From NCBI GenBank assembly GCA_905250115.1, contig CAJNOI010000076.1:146114-210113 (forward strand): 64,000 nt of DNA. Reading direction: 5' to 3'. Source of the DNA: Adineta steineri. Lineage: Eukaryota; Rotifera; Eurotatoria; Adinetida; Adinetidae. Below are positions 23,552 to 35,848 of the stretch, in pieces; position 1 is the stretch's first letter; each line of letters opens with the position of its first letter. The notes under the pieces were generated by a model. It was not told where the DNA came from, ran no database searches, and was given only the letters and a program-made list of their open reading frames with translations. The translations under genes and the position numbers were made by a program.

Positions 23552-26500
23552 ATGACATCTCGAGCTGAAAAAGTAGATCGATTTCCAAATAAAATTAATA
23601 TAAATGTTACAAAAACACAAAATCTCGTTCGTATCTAATTTATTTAAAACAAAAAAAATCAATAGTTATTAAATTCTGTTTTTTATTTGATAGAAAAGTC
23701 CAAGGGCTGAACCATTAACTGTCATTCTCCGTTTTGAATATAATGATGGACAATTTTCCGAATCAGGAAAATTTGATGTTACTGATGGAAGTCCACGACA
23801 AGTCGATCATACTGCTGTTTTAGGTATCAATGCTACAGATTCAATACAAGTTGATGATTTAGGACAAAAACCTGTTCTAAGTAAGAATAGATTTAAAACA
23901 ATTTAACTATGAAACGAATTATTATTATATTTAGTTACATTATTGGAAGCTGCACCTAAAGATAAAAAAGTTAAAGAAGATAAATCAACACCGTTTGGTC
24001 AAGCTATACTTGATCTTTGGCCGTTACTTAAAAGTAAATTTTAGTAATATTTTAACTAAAGATATAAATAGTATTTGAATTTTTTTTAGAAGAAACACAA
24101 TTTTCCGTTACTGTACCAGTTCATGCTATTCCTGGATCATTTCTTGAAACACAAGGAGAACAAAATCAGGTATTATTGAGAGTCAGAACACAATATTTAG
24201 ATGATATCATTTATTTTTTGCAGCCACATTTAGTTGTCAATGTCAATGTTGAACAACCACTTATTCCTGTTCGTGATCAATTTCATACAAATGCAGCTCA
24301 TATTACATTAGAAGGTTTATATTCACCACCTGAAGCTTGGCTAGCTGGTGGAACATCATTTGTTTATACAGCAGCATTACCCATTCCACTCAATGAGGAT
24401 GTAAGTCATTTAAACGATAATTTTCTTTTTATTTTAACATTTTCAACAGAAAGATACAACTGTTGTATTCACAAATGGAACATTACGTGCGCCAGCTGAC
24501 ATAACAAATAAACAAAAACGTTGGCCAGATGCTCGTCGAGTTTTAACTGTAAATGGTACATATATTCCAGGACAGTAAGTTATTAAAACAAACTACACCT
24601 AATTTTTTATAAACTCTCTAGTAATATCAATGAAGAATCAATTGATGATGAACAAGGCGAATTACGTAGTAAAGATGATCGAGAATTTCGAACAAATTCA
24701 GAAAAAACTAAACCACAAGTGGTATGGAATATTGAACGACGATGTTTTTTACTTCCACATGGAAGTCAATCGTAAATAAAAAGAATAGAATATTTAGAAA
24801 ACAAATATATATATATATAAATATTTCTAGTTTACAACATCAAATTACACGTGCACCGTATCTAGCCGTTGAAGTTGTTCGTACAACGACTCCAACTGCA
24901 CCTAGAGGAAAAAAGGTTCTACTTTAATGAAAACTAAAATTGAAAATATACTTTCGAAATTTTTCTTATAGGATGATGATAGTGGTCTTAGTTATCATGG
25001 TGTTGCTTATATTGAAACAGCACCACTTCTCTATCCAGGCGGTAAGTAAAAAACAAAAATAAATAATAAAATAAATTTTATCTTATTTTACTATAGCAAC
25101 ACGATCACGAGGTGCATATAAAATTGTACCTTATAATGAAGCTGAATATAAATCAAAAGTAATATTTCATAAAAAACACAGATATTTAATATTATCTATT
25201 TTCGTTATTCTATAGACAAAACGATCGAGTAATGTTCTTGATGAAGCAATGCGAATTGCTAATAATTTATTCGATCGTTCATCTTTAACTACAACAAAAA
25301 AAGATACAAAATTAACAGCTGATAAACCTGCATCATCAAGTGCATCAGCTAGTGCATCAAAAAAAGTAATTGATTTTATTATTTCATTATCATAGTTAAT
25401 CAAGACTAAATTCAAGACAAAAATATATTTGAAAATATCTTCTTCGTTTAAAGAAAAAAAGAAAGTCTTCAAAATCACCTAAAATTCAAAAACGTCGCGC
25501 TCTATCATTAGAAGAAAGATATACGAAAAAAAGATTTAGACAAGTAACAACTAAATCAAACATGCTATCTTTATTTTGCATATTATTTTGATAATATTAA
25601 ACAGAAAATTTCAGTTCATTTTTCCTCATTTATAAGAAATTTCATTATCGCTAAGTTAATGATTGTATTTTACAGATATCTTTCAAGGTAAGTTACGATG
25701 ATCTTTTGATTGCTCTTAAATTATTTACTATAATTTATCGTTCGAATCTTCTACTAGCTACCTTTGCTTTGATTCTGTTTTTCTTGATATGGTTTAATAT
25801 TTATATATATTTTTTAGAAAGCAGAAGCAGGTGGTGAAGAAGTCGTTGCAACAACAACAGATGCTCAACAATATGTTGATCATAATTCTCATATTACAAT
25901 TGATATTTCATTTGATCGACCAATTATTGAAAAAAGACAATTAAGTGATTTACGTAGAAAGTACGAAAATATTTTTATTTTTAATAGATAATTTATTTTT
26001 TCTTCTTCTAAAGAATATCTGAACTTGTTCCACCACGTCCAAACTATCCAGTCAAAGTAAATAGTTCACAAAAAGCAGTCGAAGATTATCATCAACAAAT
26101 TAAAAATGTTTGTAGTCTAATTCTTGATGAATATAGGTTTGTAAGAAAAATATTTTGGTTAAATTTTCCTATTTATATATAATATAGAAAAGTATGTAAT
26201 GATGAAACAAATGCCGAAGCATCTGTACCTAATGATCAAAAGTAAATCTTGTTTTTTTTTTCTATACTATTGATTAAAAATGATTTTTAGACGTCGTAAA
26301 TTATTATATGAATTAAATTCAACTGGTAAATACTTCGCATTTAAAGAACAACTTAAACATAGTGTGATAAAAATTGTACGAGAAAAATTTCTTCGTACAA
26401 GTAAATTTAATAATCCAGATGAACTTCAAGTAAAATCTTGAAATTTAATTTCTTATTTTTGATTAATTCTGTATGTGTTTTAGATATTTATCAGTCAATT

Positions 26501-28638
26501 ATATGTATTTCTTCTTGATGAAATGCATCGTTCATTAAATAAAACATTAAGTATTGAAGAACCTGAACCTGTACCACCATTACGAAATACTGATGCACAA
26601 TTACGTACATTTGCACTTGAAGCTGAAAGTAATGGAGATTATCTTTTAGCTGCAAATTACTATAAACAAGTAAATTTATTTCTTTTTCTTATTCATAAAA
26701 ATATGAATAATTTAAATTATTTTTCTAGCGACTTGCACGAAATCCAAATAAACTTCGTGCATGGCTTGATTTTGCTGCTTTTCATTTGCTTGTCAATGAT
26801 TTAATTAAAGCTGAAGAATGTCTAAAAGAATGTATTGCAATTGAACAAACAAATAGCACTGCGTAAGAAAAAGTTCAAAGTTTTCTAGAAATTACTATCT
26901 AAATAAGAATGAAGCAGAGATGCCCATGGCGGCACGGCACATCCACACCACACCCACCCTTAAGTATAACTAAATGTTTCTTTGATTTACAGATTAATGT
27001 TAATTGCTGTTGTCAATGGTATATTAGAAAATAATGAACTTGCTGATTTATATTTTGAAACAGTTACAGCTGGAGATAGTGAAGATGTTATTGCATGGAC
27101 ACTTTATGGTATGATAGAAAAATAAGTTTTGAAAAAAAATTCATAATGAATTATTTGTATTACAGGCATTTTTCAAAAACATATTCACAATGAAATCAAT
27201 GCACAAATAACTTTAGGACAAGCTGAAAAACTTCAACGAGCTATATTAAAAAATGAAGAAGAACAAATAGCGGCAGCAACACACCATGCAGCACCAACAA
27301 GTGATGAAAAACGTGAAGAGGAAGAAAAAGATCGCGCTGCTGGTAAAAAATTCGCGATTAATTTTCATTGAAATGATCTCAATTGTTTTATTTAGAGGAA
27401 GGATTGAAAGGTTCTGATAATCAATTAAATGTTGCATCAAAAACTCGTATAAGTCGAAGTAGTAAATCAAGTAAACAAAAACAAGGTACTGAAAAAAATA
27501 AAATTTATTTCATAATAAAATATTCAAATTTTAATAGATAAAACGAAAACTGAAGTATCAACAGCTCGAAAATCTGTTGATATGTTAGGCTATATCGAAC
27601 CAGAAAAGACACATACGAAGAAGAGTATTTATCTTAAAGCTGCTGAATTTTTACTTAAATATAATATTGCTACTGTATGAAAAATTTCTTTTTATCATTT
27701 ATTATTAACACTGAAAAATTTTTTTTTCTCTTTGATTATTAGTGGGCAGAAAAAACTTTAGCTTATGAATTTCTTACAAATGCTGGTAAAGATTATCAAG
27801 TTGAAATAGCATTAGCAAAAGCAAAAATACTTCAGCAAGATTTTCCAGCAGCTGAAACACATATTACACAAGCTTTATCAATTGAATATGATAATGTTGA
27901 AGCATGGGCATTATGGGGACATGTTAAATATTTACAATTAGATTTCGAAGCTGCTAAAGGTTATTCTTTTTCTTAAAAAATCATAAAAAATAAAGATTTA
28001 AATGTGTATTTCAGGTCGTTATCAACGTACATTAGTTTTTGGAGATAAACCATCAGATCTTCATACAGTTTATATTCGACTTGGTGCGATTCTTTTATCT
28101 GAAGGAACAGAATCAAGTGTATGTTAAATTCAGTAATATAAAATATATTAGATTTATTTTTCTGTTAGTATGGAGAAGCGAAAGAAGTATTTTTAAATGC
28201 ATGCCGATTTCAACCAACATGTACAACATATTTAGGTCTTGGTATTGCTTGTTATCGAGTATGATAGAAGATAATTTCTATAGAAAATATTAATCTCTTT
28301 ATTACAGATGAATCAATATGATGATGCAGAAGAAGCACTTACAGAAGCTAATTTTTTGAATAATCAAAATGCCGGTACGATTTAAAATATATATTTCAAT
28401 TCTTAAATTTTTTAATTTATAGAGGTTTGGGCTTATCTAACACTTATTTGTTTACAAACAAAACGAAATATTGAAGCAGAACAAAGTTATAAATATGCTA
28501 TTAAAGTAAAATATATTAATTCATACATATATAGAATCACATGAAATTTTATTTTAGCTCGATCTTCCAGCTGGTCCATTAATGGATGAAATAAATTCAT
28601 TACAACGTCAAGTTGGTTTTGGTGATCCAAGTTTTTAG
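23552..28638 (+). CDS. CFAP70: Cilia- and flagella-associated protein 70 (TTC18)
   Basis: Axonemal protein that supports the outer dynein arms in motile cilia. About two dozen short exons encode roughly 1,100 residues, close to the vertebrate protein. The N-terminal half follows CFAP70 closely: [32 protein letters not shown]-like [36 protein letters not shown], and [18 protein letters not shown] followed by RGAYKIVPY. The middle has [10 protein letters not shown] and [19 protein letters not shown]. The C-terminal half is a TPR array (for example [21 protein letters not shown], written here in part), ending VGFGDPSF just before the stop. A low-complexity Ser/Ala/Lys linker separates the halves. 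Bdelloids depend on ciliated coronae, so an intact copy is expected. Intron 26863-26992 holds a telomere-like insertion. Confidence 0.93.
26925..26957. repeat. Telomere-like C-rich tract inside a CFAP70 intron
   Basis: The intron 26863-26992 is 130 nt instead of about 55. The extra sequence contains CATCCACACCACACCCACCC and a GC-rich stretch before it. A TAAG tetranucleotide occurs on both sides of the extra segment, a possible short target duplication. Confidence 0.5.
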
Positions 28639-28989
28639 AACAAATAATTGATAATTTTTATTTTTCTTTTATAAACCATTACACCATGAGACAAAAAAAA
28701 GAGAACTACAATATGCTCTTTACAAAATATACACACAAATTATGTTTTATCTTATTCTTGTTTGTTTGAATTTTTCTCTCTCTCTTTTTGTAATCATACA
28801 TGCACAAATAATTGAAGAAGAAGAAAACAGATTAAGTGTGAAAGAATAAAGTTTTTCAAATAAAACAATAATTAGAGTTTATGTTGTTTGATTTGGTTGA
28901 ACTAAAATACAAAAAGAAAGCAAAAATTAGTAACAAAGAAAAAAAATGGAGCGGATTAATAAATGCTTAGCAAAATCAATTATACGAAC
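28639..28989. other. Convergent 3' region
   Basis: Short interval between the stop codons of CFAP70 and the coiled-coil gene. It has AATAAA-like signals (AATAAAGTTTTTC near 28846) consistent with polyadenylation of CFAP70, and a CTCTCTCTCT run. Confidence 0.5.
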
Positions 28990-31900
28990 TTAAATTTCTT
29001 CTGAAAAAGAATTTTTTCAAATATTAAGATGAACTTTTTTGTCGGAAATGAATACTTACGTTTTGGCAATCGTTTTACTCTGGAACGTAAATTATATGTT
29101 GGAGTAACTGCTGAACTTCCTATATAATACAATTTTATTATAGAAGAAAAAGAAAATTTTTTGTCTACCTTGAGAATTAGCTCCATTATCATTATCTCCT
29201 TCTTCGTCAACAGCTGGTAATCTTAATGCTGATAAATCATTCCCACGACGCTAAAAATTTCAAAAAATATTATAAAAATAAATCCTTCATAATGTTTATA
29301 CTTTTCGTTTTTTGGCTGATGGTGGTTCTGAACAAGTGGACATAGCATCATCATTATCTACAATAAAAATAATCGAGATTATTCTAATATATATATTATT
29401 CAATGATTATTGATTACCATCAACTGTTTCGTCAGCATCATCATTGACTGTTGATTGATGACTAAAACTTTGTGAACGCATCTTTAAAATTGAAAGATAG
29501 AATCAAGATGAAAAATTTTATTGACAAAAACTTACAATACGAGGTCTCGTTGGTGTTGGTTCATTAGACGACCTAAAAAAAACATGATATGTGCATATAT
29601 TTGAGCTTATTTAAATTTCTACTTACATATTTCGACGACGTTTTGCTGGTGTTTTTAAATCGACAACAGCCGCATCTGATGAAGTATCATCAATACCCTA
29701 AAACAAAAACGTATATTAACAAGTTCGATTAAAAATATTTTATATACCAAATCTTGTTGAATTATAAGTGGTGAAGGAGGTTCGCTAATAAATAAAACGA
29801 TAAGAATTTAAATAATAATTATAAAAGTATGATTTGTTTTTACCTAATTGGTAAATTATGTTCTTTAGTTTGTCGAGCTTGTTTTTCTTTTAATTGAAAA
29901 AATTCTTTTTCTAAATCAATCATTTTTGTTTCCGACTAATTAAATAAAATCAAAAGTAAAACAAAAAGAAATATGAAATAAAATTTACATCAGCAATACG
30001 ATCATGTAAAATTCGAATATCATTTTCTTTATTTGTTATGATTTCTTTTAATGATGTATTTGTTGCTTGTGAACTATCTAATTCAGTTTTTAATCGAAAT
30101 ATTTCCATTTCAAGAGCTTCTTCCTAAAAACAAGATGAAATTATTTAATTCAAATCATTATAAAAACATTAGTACGAATTTCTTTATAGTATGAGTGACA
30201 TACATTAAAAGCTCCTGTGGTTATTCCGAGTGTACGGAAGAACTCTGAGCCAAGCCGATCCTTCTATCAACAGCGTCCTAAACTGTAATGTAGCACCTTT
30301 CTTCTATAATAACTATGGGAGTAAATTAAACCTTGTCGCGATGTATTGAATTTCCTTATACTTAATACTTTCAATTATGATTATATTTACCTTTTCTTTG
30401 AATTCATTTAAACATTTTTGTTTTTCTTCTTGAGCATTTTCAAAACGTTTTTCTGCTTCATCATATTCATTTCGAGTTTCCCGTAATTCTAATAGAATTT
30501 CAAAATTAATCAATTATATCTCATTAATTTTTGTTATTTACCTTTACGCATTTCTTCCATTTTTTCTTCATACTCTTTTTTATCTGTTCCCATTTGCTAA
30601 ATAATAACAAAACAAATGAAATTAAGGAATAATTTCTCAATTTTACTTTTTGAATATGTTCTATTTTTTCTGTTAATTTATTTGTCCAATTTCTTAATTG
30701 TTGTGTACGTTCTTCTTCTTCTTTAAGACGATTTTCAAGTGTAGCTGATGGTAAAAGACGTGTTAAAACTGTTGTTGTATCTGCATTACGTAATTTACTT
30801 TCCAGTTCAGCAATCTTTAAAAATTTATTTGAAATAAAATTTTAATCAAAAAAACGAAATTTTACTTTAGCTGCTGATTTCATTTGTTCTTCATCAAATT
30901 TTAAACGTATCTCTTCACATTGACGTTCTAATTTAACTAAATCATTTTGAGCATCTTTTGCTTTTATTTTCAATGATTCTGTTATTGCAAAATGTTGTTC
31001 AAGATCATATTGATGACGTTGTTGTAATTGACGATAAAGAATTTCAAGTTTTGTTAAATTAACAATATGAGCTGGTGTACCATTTGTTAATTCAGTTTGT
31101 TTGACACAATCTTTCATAATAGACTAAAGAAGAAAAAAATAAGTTCGTTGAATAAAATCAAAAAAATATTTTACATTTAATTCTTCAACAGATTCTTGTA
31201 ATCGAGTATTAAGAAGATTTTCTTCTTGACTATGTGTTTTTATTTCCATATCTTGTTTAATACGATCAAGAACTTGTTCTTGTAATTGACTCATTTGTTG
31301 TTTTTCTATTTGAAGTTTTTCAATATCAATTTTTAAATTTGATACAACCTATTCAAAAGAATATAAAAATAAAATACAAAAAATTATTTAAAGAAATTTC
31401 CTACAGATAATAATTGATTATATTCATATTGAATTAATCGATTTTGTTCTCGTAATTGTTCACATGTTGATTCAGATATTTGAACATCATTAATAAGAGA
31501 ATTTGAACGTTGAAGACTTTCATCAACAATACGTTGAAAATCATCAATCTAGAAATATAATTTTTTTTATTTAATTAACAAGTAACGCTCATCCGAAGAC
31601 TCGCTTCGCTTTTACTCGCAGAAAGACATCCTCTTCACATCTACTGGCGGCACCAGTGGCTGATTGAACTAGCCTTTAACGAATTAGTGAAGTGTTAGTA
31701 CTCTTATACGCAAGAAAATCATTAGTTTATGATTGCCACACTCTGCACTACAAGCAGGAGAACATCTGAATTCCCCGCATCGAAATACCTCTATAAATGT
31801 CTTTTTCGGAAAATCGATCTTCGATGTTTTTTTAACCCTACGGACACACAAGTAAGTAAATAATTTAATCTATTAATTACTTTTTGTTTATCAATGAAGT

Positions 31901-34015
31901 TTTGTTTTTGTGCATGATCTAGTTTTTGTTGAACAAGTCTAAATAAATGATAATAATAAAAAACAATTAGATAAAAATCTTATTCATATCTTACTTCATA
32001 TTATCATTAATTTTATTAAATTCAATTTCTTTATCATTTAAAATTCTTTGTAAATGTTTAATATTATCTTCAATTGATTTTAAATCATTTAAATTCATAT
32101 CTGTTTGTATATGAGTTGTATTGGTTGAAATTTTTGGTAAATTATGATTTTGTTCACGATCAAGTACTTGTTTAGCAAGTGATTGAATATTAAAATCTGT
32201 TCGTGTTTGATCAAGTTTTACACGAAGTTGTTCAAGATTTTCTTTTAATGAAAATTCACGTTGTGTTATTTCATTAATCTCTTTTGTATGTGTTTCTTCT
32301 AATTCAACTATAAATCTATCTGTTTCACGTATATCAGCTAATGTTTTCATATACTGTTCATAAAGTTCTTCAATACTATTAAATGTCACAACACCTTGTC
32401 GTACAATTATTTCATTGTCCATCATTGGCGGTAAAGAACGTAATTGTCCTTTAATATTACCATTTTCAAGTAAATGAAATATTTGTGCACGCATATTATT
32501 TCTATCATCTAAACAATCATCATAATCTCGAAGTTTTTGTTGTAATTGTCTATCTAAATCAATTTTTTCTTTAAATAATGTTTGTTTATCACGTATAGCT
32601 TGTTCATATTCTGTTTGACGATTATCAGCTAAATATTGTAAACGTTCATTTTGAATTTTAAATTGTTGTAATTCTGATTGTGTTTGATGTAAAAGCTATT
32701 TGAAAAGAAAGAAAACTATTTTATTTTTATTTTGAAAAATTAAAATATACATTTTCATTATAACGTCGTTGAGAATCATTTTTTTCATTAAGATTCGTTA
32801 ATGTTTCATTTTGTTTTTGTAAAAGTGCATAATCAACAAGAATCTTTGAAAAGAAAAAAATGAAATAAGAAGAAAAATAGGAAGAATTTTAATTACATCA
32901 AATAGACTTCTCGATGATTGATAAATGGCAAGAATTGATGCACTATTTGGATCTGTTTCAATTGTACGTAATTCATCATTGGTAAGAGTTACTAAAATAA
33001 AAAGTTAACTATTATCTACAATCTTTTTCTATTTGAAATTACATTTATCAGGCATTTGTGATCGACATGATTGACTGATATCTTGAATACGTTGTTCAAG
33101 TTCTTTTTTATCTAAATAAATACGATAATATTGATAAGATCAAATGTATATTTTATTACCTTTATCATTTGCTTCAAGTTTTTGTTCATATTTGGAAATC
33201 AATTGTTGAAGACTAATGATTTGATCATCTTTTGCATTTGATTCATTCTAAATAGGTGTTGGTCATATGAATAAAAACAAAACATGAAAATAAAATTTAC
33301 ATTTATTAATTGTAATTCATGTTTATGCCTATCGACTAAATTTTCTCGTGATTGTTCAAGTTCTGTATTGCGTTTTTTAAGCTAAAATAAATCTATCAAT
33401 AAAAATAATTTCATATAGAATTGTGTATACATCATCTAATTCATAGGAATGATCATGTGTCTGTTGTATTGGTGTTGTATATTGATTGTGTTTTTGATTT
33501 TGAAGTGCTATATTTTGTCGATTTAATTCATCGATTTGTAAACGTGATTCTTCATAATATTGTGTTATTTGATATAATTTTTGTTCTAATATACCTTTTT
33601 CTTCTTTAAGAATTGTAACATGGATTGTACTTGCACTTTTTTCTGCCTAGAATAAGACTTTGTTTTGTCAAATTTATATATGAAACAGAATAACAAACTT
33701 CAGCAGCAAGTTTTTCTTGTTTTAATTTTTGAGTATTCACAAATAATTCATCTTTTTCACTACGAAGTTGTTTTAAACTTTGATTAAGTGTATTTTTTTG
33801 TACTAAATATATAGAATTTTTTTTTTATGAAAAAATGATTAATAAATGAATTACAAATGGCATCAGTAAGAAGTTTTTCTTTAGCAATTAATTCCGTTCG
33901 AAGTAAACCACGTTCATTAAATATTTGTGAAATATCATTTTGAAATGTTTCCTAATAGAATTAATTGAAAGATTTAAATTAAAAATTTTCAAATACTTAC
34001 TGCTAGATCTGACAT
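28990..34015 (-). CDS. Long coiled-coil protein, probable short TPR/Mlp-family nucleoporin
   Basis: About 27 exons, mostly under 150 nt, give roughly 1,050 residues from MSDLA (34015) to a last micro-exon ending in TAA at 28990. Nearly the whole chain is heptad-patterned coiled coil rich in Glu, Gln and Lys. Two non-coil islands align by eye with nucleoprotein TPR: LTNDELRTIE followed by SSRSLFDILVDYALLQ (TPR has LSEEEL...KLTELYNAYVETQ), and VTFNSIEELYEQYMKTLADI (TPR: VSYRNIEELQQQN). The C-terminal tail is unstructured, with acidic patches and a basic KKRKRR cluster that could be a nuclear localisation signal. TPR forms the nuclear-basket filaments. At about half the vertebrate length this would be a shortened member. 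An unrelated coiled-coil protein remains possible. Confidence 0.6.
30176..30360. repeat. Insertion in a coiled-coil-gene intron, flanked by 13-nt direct repeats
   Basis: The intron at about 30124-30391 is roughly 268 nt instead of about 50. GAATTTCTTTATA at 30176-30188 and GAATTTCCTTATA at 30348-30360 differ at one base and bracket 159 nt of GC-richer sequence unlike the surrounding intron. This looks like a short transposed segment with a target-site duplication. The family is not recognised. Confidence 0.5.
31578..31855. repeat. Insertion in a coiled-coil-gene intron, flanked by 8-bp direct repeats
   Basis: The octamer ACAAGTAA occurs at 31578-31585 and again at 31848-31855, bracketing 262 nt of GC-richer sequence (CGCTCATCCGAAGACTCGC at one end, CCCTACGGACACAC at the other). 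The host intron is about 330 nt, several times the local norm. An 8-bp duplication is what hAT-type transposases leave. The ends share only a weak inverted TCCG-AG motif, so the superfamily is not settled. Confidence 0.55.
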
Positions 34016-34383
34016 ATTAGTAGCAAGGAACTATAATCAATCTTTTGAACAACAAGATTAATGAAAGAAACTAACAATGAATGAACAAATCGACATGGAC
34101 ATGGGTAAGTCGTTTCACCTTAAAAAAATTATCGTTTCTCCAGTCTACAAGACGTTCATTAGAGGACGCCACTTGTTGACTATGAAAACTAAATAAATTC
34201 AAAAGAGTTTAAGATGTAATATCACAACTGAGAAAAATCAGATTAATATGAGAAAATTATTTTAGATTTAATTAATCTCATTATTAATAGTTTATTGAAG
34301 GTACAAAATTTTAAATTTCAATCCAATCAAGTGAATATGAATAATAGAAGTTGTCTATTATAATATAGATGATATCTGATCTA
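34016..34383. other. Intergenic, nothing recognised
   Basis: Upstream flank of the coiled-coil gene, AT-rich and presumably holding its promoter. No repeat was seen until the inverted-repeat element starts. Confidence 0.45.
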
Positions 34384-34755
34384 TACCCAGGTCGAACAAT
34401 CCGGCACGGAAACGGCCGGTTCCGTGGTATTCTGGAGATTTCATGGAACCAGTATTCTCGTTGAAGGGATCCAGTGACCGGATTTATCTCACTTGAGCTG
34501 GAACCGACAAGAACATGTCAAAACCGGCAGCCGGATACGATTACCTCACTTCTTGCTTCAGGAACCATCGTTCTGGATATAATGAAGAAAAGAAAAAAAA
34601 TATCGAGGTAACCTTTCGGAAAAGTCTTTAACGAAAAGATAAATTTTACTATATTTCAGACGACTCTTTGTAGGATACACTTTAATTTACAGGAAAATAT
34701 CGGCGAACCAAAATGATAAAAGATGATTTTGAATCAGCAACGAAAATACGATATT

Positions 34756-35057
34756 TGGGTGTGGGTGTAGGCGAGTTTGAGTAGGAATGTGCGGTGTCGG
34801 TAACAATATGGAAAAAATTGGCACTGAACTCGCTGAAGTACTGACGATCTCGATGCACCAACGTTTATTGATATAAATATGTCTGACATAGTAGTAAACG
34901 TCGGTGCATCGACATCATCAGTGCTTCAGTGAGCTCGGTCTCAGTGATATCGGTGATCAGTAAGCTGGCATCGTGCATCCACAGGTGAGGGTGGGTATAG
35001 GTGCGTGTTGCTGTCTCTTTTCTTCGCACACGCCTACACCCACACGCCCACACCCTT
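34756..35057. repeat. Long foldback element with telomere-like arms and inner 45-bp hairpin
   Basis: The outer arms are TTGGGTGTGGGTGTAGG on the left and CACGCCTACACCCACACG...CACCCTTGG on the right. Inside, arms of about 45 nt at 34823-34867 and 34893-34938 are imperfect reverse complements around a loop of about 25 nt. The core near 35008 reads CTGTCTCTTTTCTTCGCACA, a variant of the core shared by this subfamily. A homologous copy in the opposite orientation is at 62208-62515. Confidence 0.75.
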
Positions 35058-35240
35058 GGTGATCACATTGTAGAATCATGTGAAAATTCATCACTATTAT
35101 CGATTAATAAAATAATAATTGATCGAATTAGTGGTATTATATCTTTAAATAACATTCACTTATTATATAACTTATTTTTATATACTTTGTAGAAATATAT
35201 CCCAACAGCTTACCGTGCAACACTAACGAGCAGTGATGAA
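35058..35240 (+). pseudogene. TAF6: TAF6 3'-end fragment, copy A
   Basis: Translation gives LGDHIVESCENSSLLSINK, then, after a retained short intron, KYIPTAYRATL. It is nearly identical to 38285-38465 (copy B) including the intron, but starts abruptly at the C-rich arm of the preceding foldback. TAF6 is a histone-fold TFIID subunit; only the last part of its HEAT-repeat domain is here. Confidence 0.8.
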
Positions 35241-35388
35241 AATATTTTGTAAAATATTTACAATAATATTTTTTTTTGCTATACAATTTATTCTAGTTTG
35301 TTTTCTTTTAACATTATCTGAAAATATATTTCTTTATTTCTTCTAGATATAAACCTTCTATAAAGTCAAAAACAAACGTTGCTATAGG

Positions 35389-35848
35389 ATGGCTGGAACA
35401 ACTGTAAACGGACCACAACCTCCATATAATTTAGTGGTTGATGATGCTGAGGGTATGGGTGTGTCTCTTCCCTTAACTCGGACCCACACCCTCTGGCTCA
35501 AATAAGATAAATCCGATCAACGAGAATACTGGTTTCATGAAACCTCAGTTATACCACGAACCGGCCGTTTCCGTGCCGGATTGTTCGACCTGGGTAAAAG
35601 TAAAAAACATCGGAAAACATTTTGTTTTGCTGTTAACAATAATAAATGTCCAGATAAACATATTCAAATGAACGCAATCGTACAAAAGAATTTGCGTATG
35701 TTCTAATGGAGCGATAACAACTAAAGTTTTTCCATGTATTGCACATGGTAAAATTATACATGTGTCACCTATTGGTGATACTTCAAAAGGAGTAATAAGT
35801 ATTTTACCTCAAGCATATTTAAAACATTATTTTCGTATACGTCATCGA
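35389..35848 (+). pseudogene. VCP: VCP/CDC48 N-domain fragments, copy A
   Basis: A start-like segment (MAGTTVNGPQPPYNLVVDD, 35389-35448) stops at a telomere-like foldback. After the right inverted repeat, VCP resumes at 35598 with KTFCFAVNNNKCPDKHIQMN and, after a frameshift, IIHVSPIGDTSKGVISILPQ followed by YLKHYF. The order and spacing match the double-psi barrel of VCP, but about 25 codons around the VGLIRG segment are missing at the junction. Frameshifts and stops show that it is not functional. It ends at the next foldback (35849). Confidence 0.8.
35447..35500. repeat. Short foldback with telomere-like arms inside VCP copy A
   Basis: GAGGGTATGGGTGTG, then the core TGTCTCTTCCCTTAACTCGG, then ACCCACACCCTC. 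This is one of the shortest complete members and shows the family structure clearly: arm, pyrimidine-rich core, inverted arm. Confidence 0.75.

Larger units (their letters stand above)
34384..35596. mobile_element. Pair of about 110-bp inverted repeats bounded by TA, possible 1.2-kb TIR element
   Basis: The sequence starting CCCAGGTCGAACAATCCGGC at 34386 reappears as its reverse complement ending at 35594. Similarity extends for about 110 bp through GGAAACGGCCGGTT, TTTCATG and CCAGTATTCTCGTTGA. Both outer ends are flanked by TA. The interior holds a telomere-like foldback, a TAF6 3' fragment and a VCP 5' fragment. It could be one element carrying host sequence. However, VCP homology continues just outside the right repeat, which fits two separate insertions better. 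A related short element with the same CCCAGGT ends sits at 39268-39353. Confidence 0.6.

Noticed and set aside
34838..34900. CTGACGA and, on the other strand, CTGATGA in the inner hairpin, resembling a hammerhead ribozyme core
   Set aside because: The GAAA box required after stem II is absent (GTTTAC/GTTTAT follows), so the catalytic core is incomplete.
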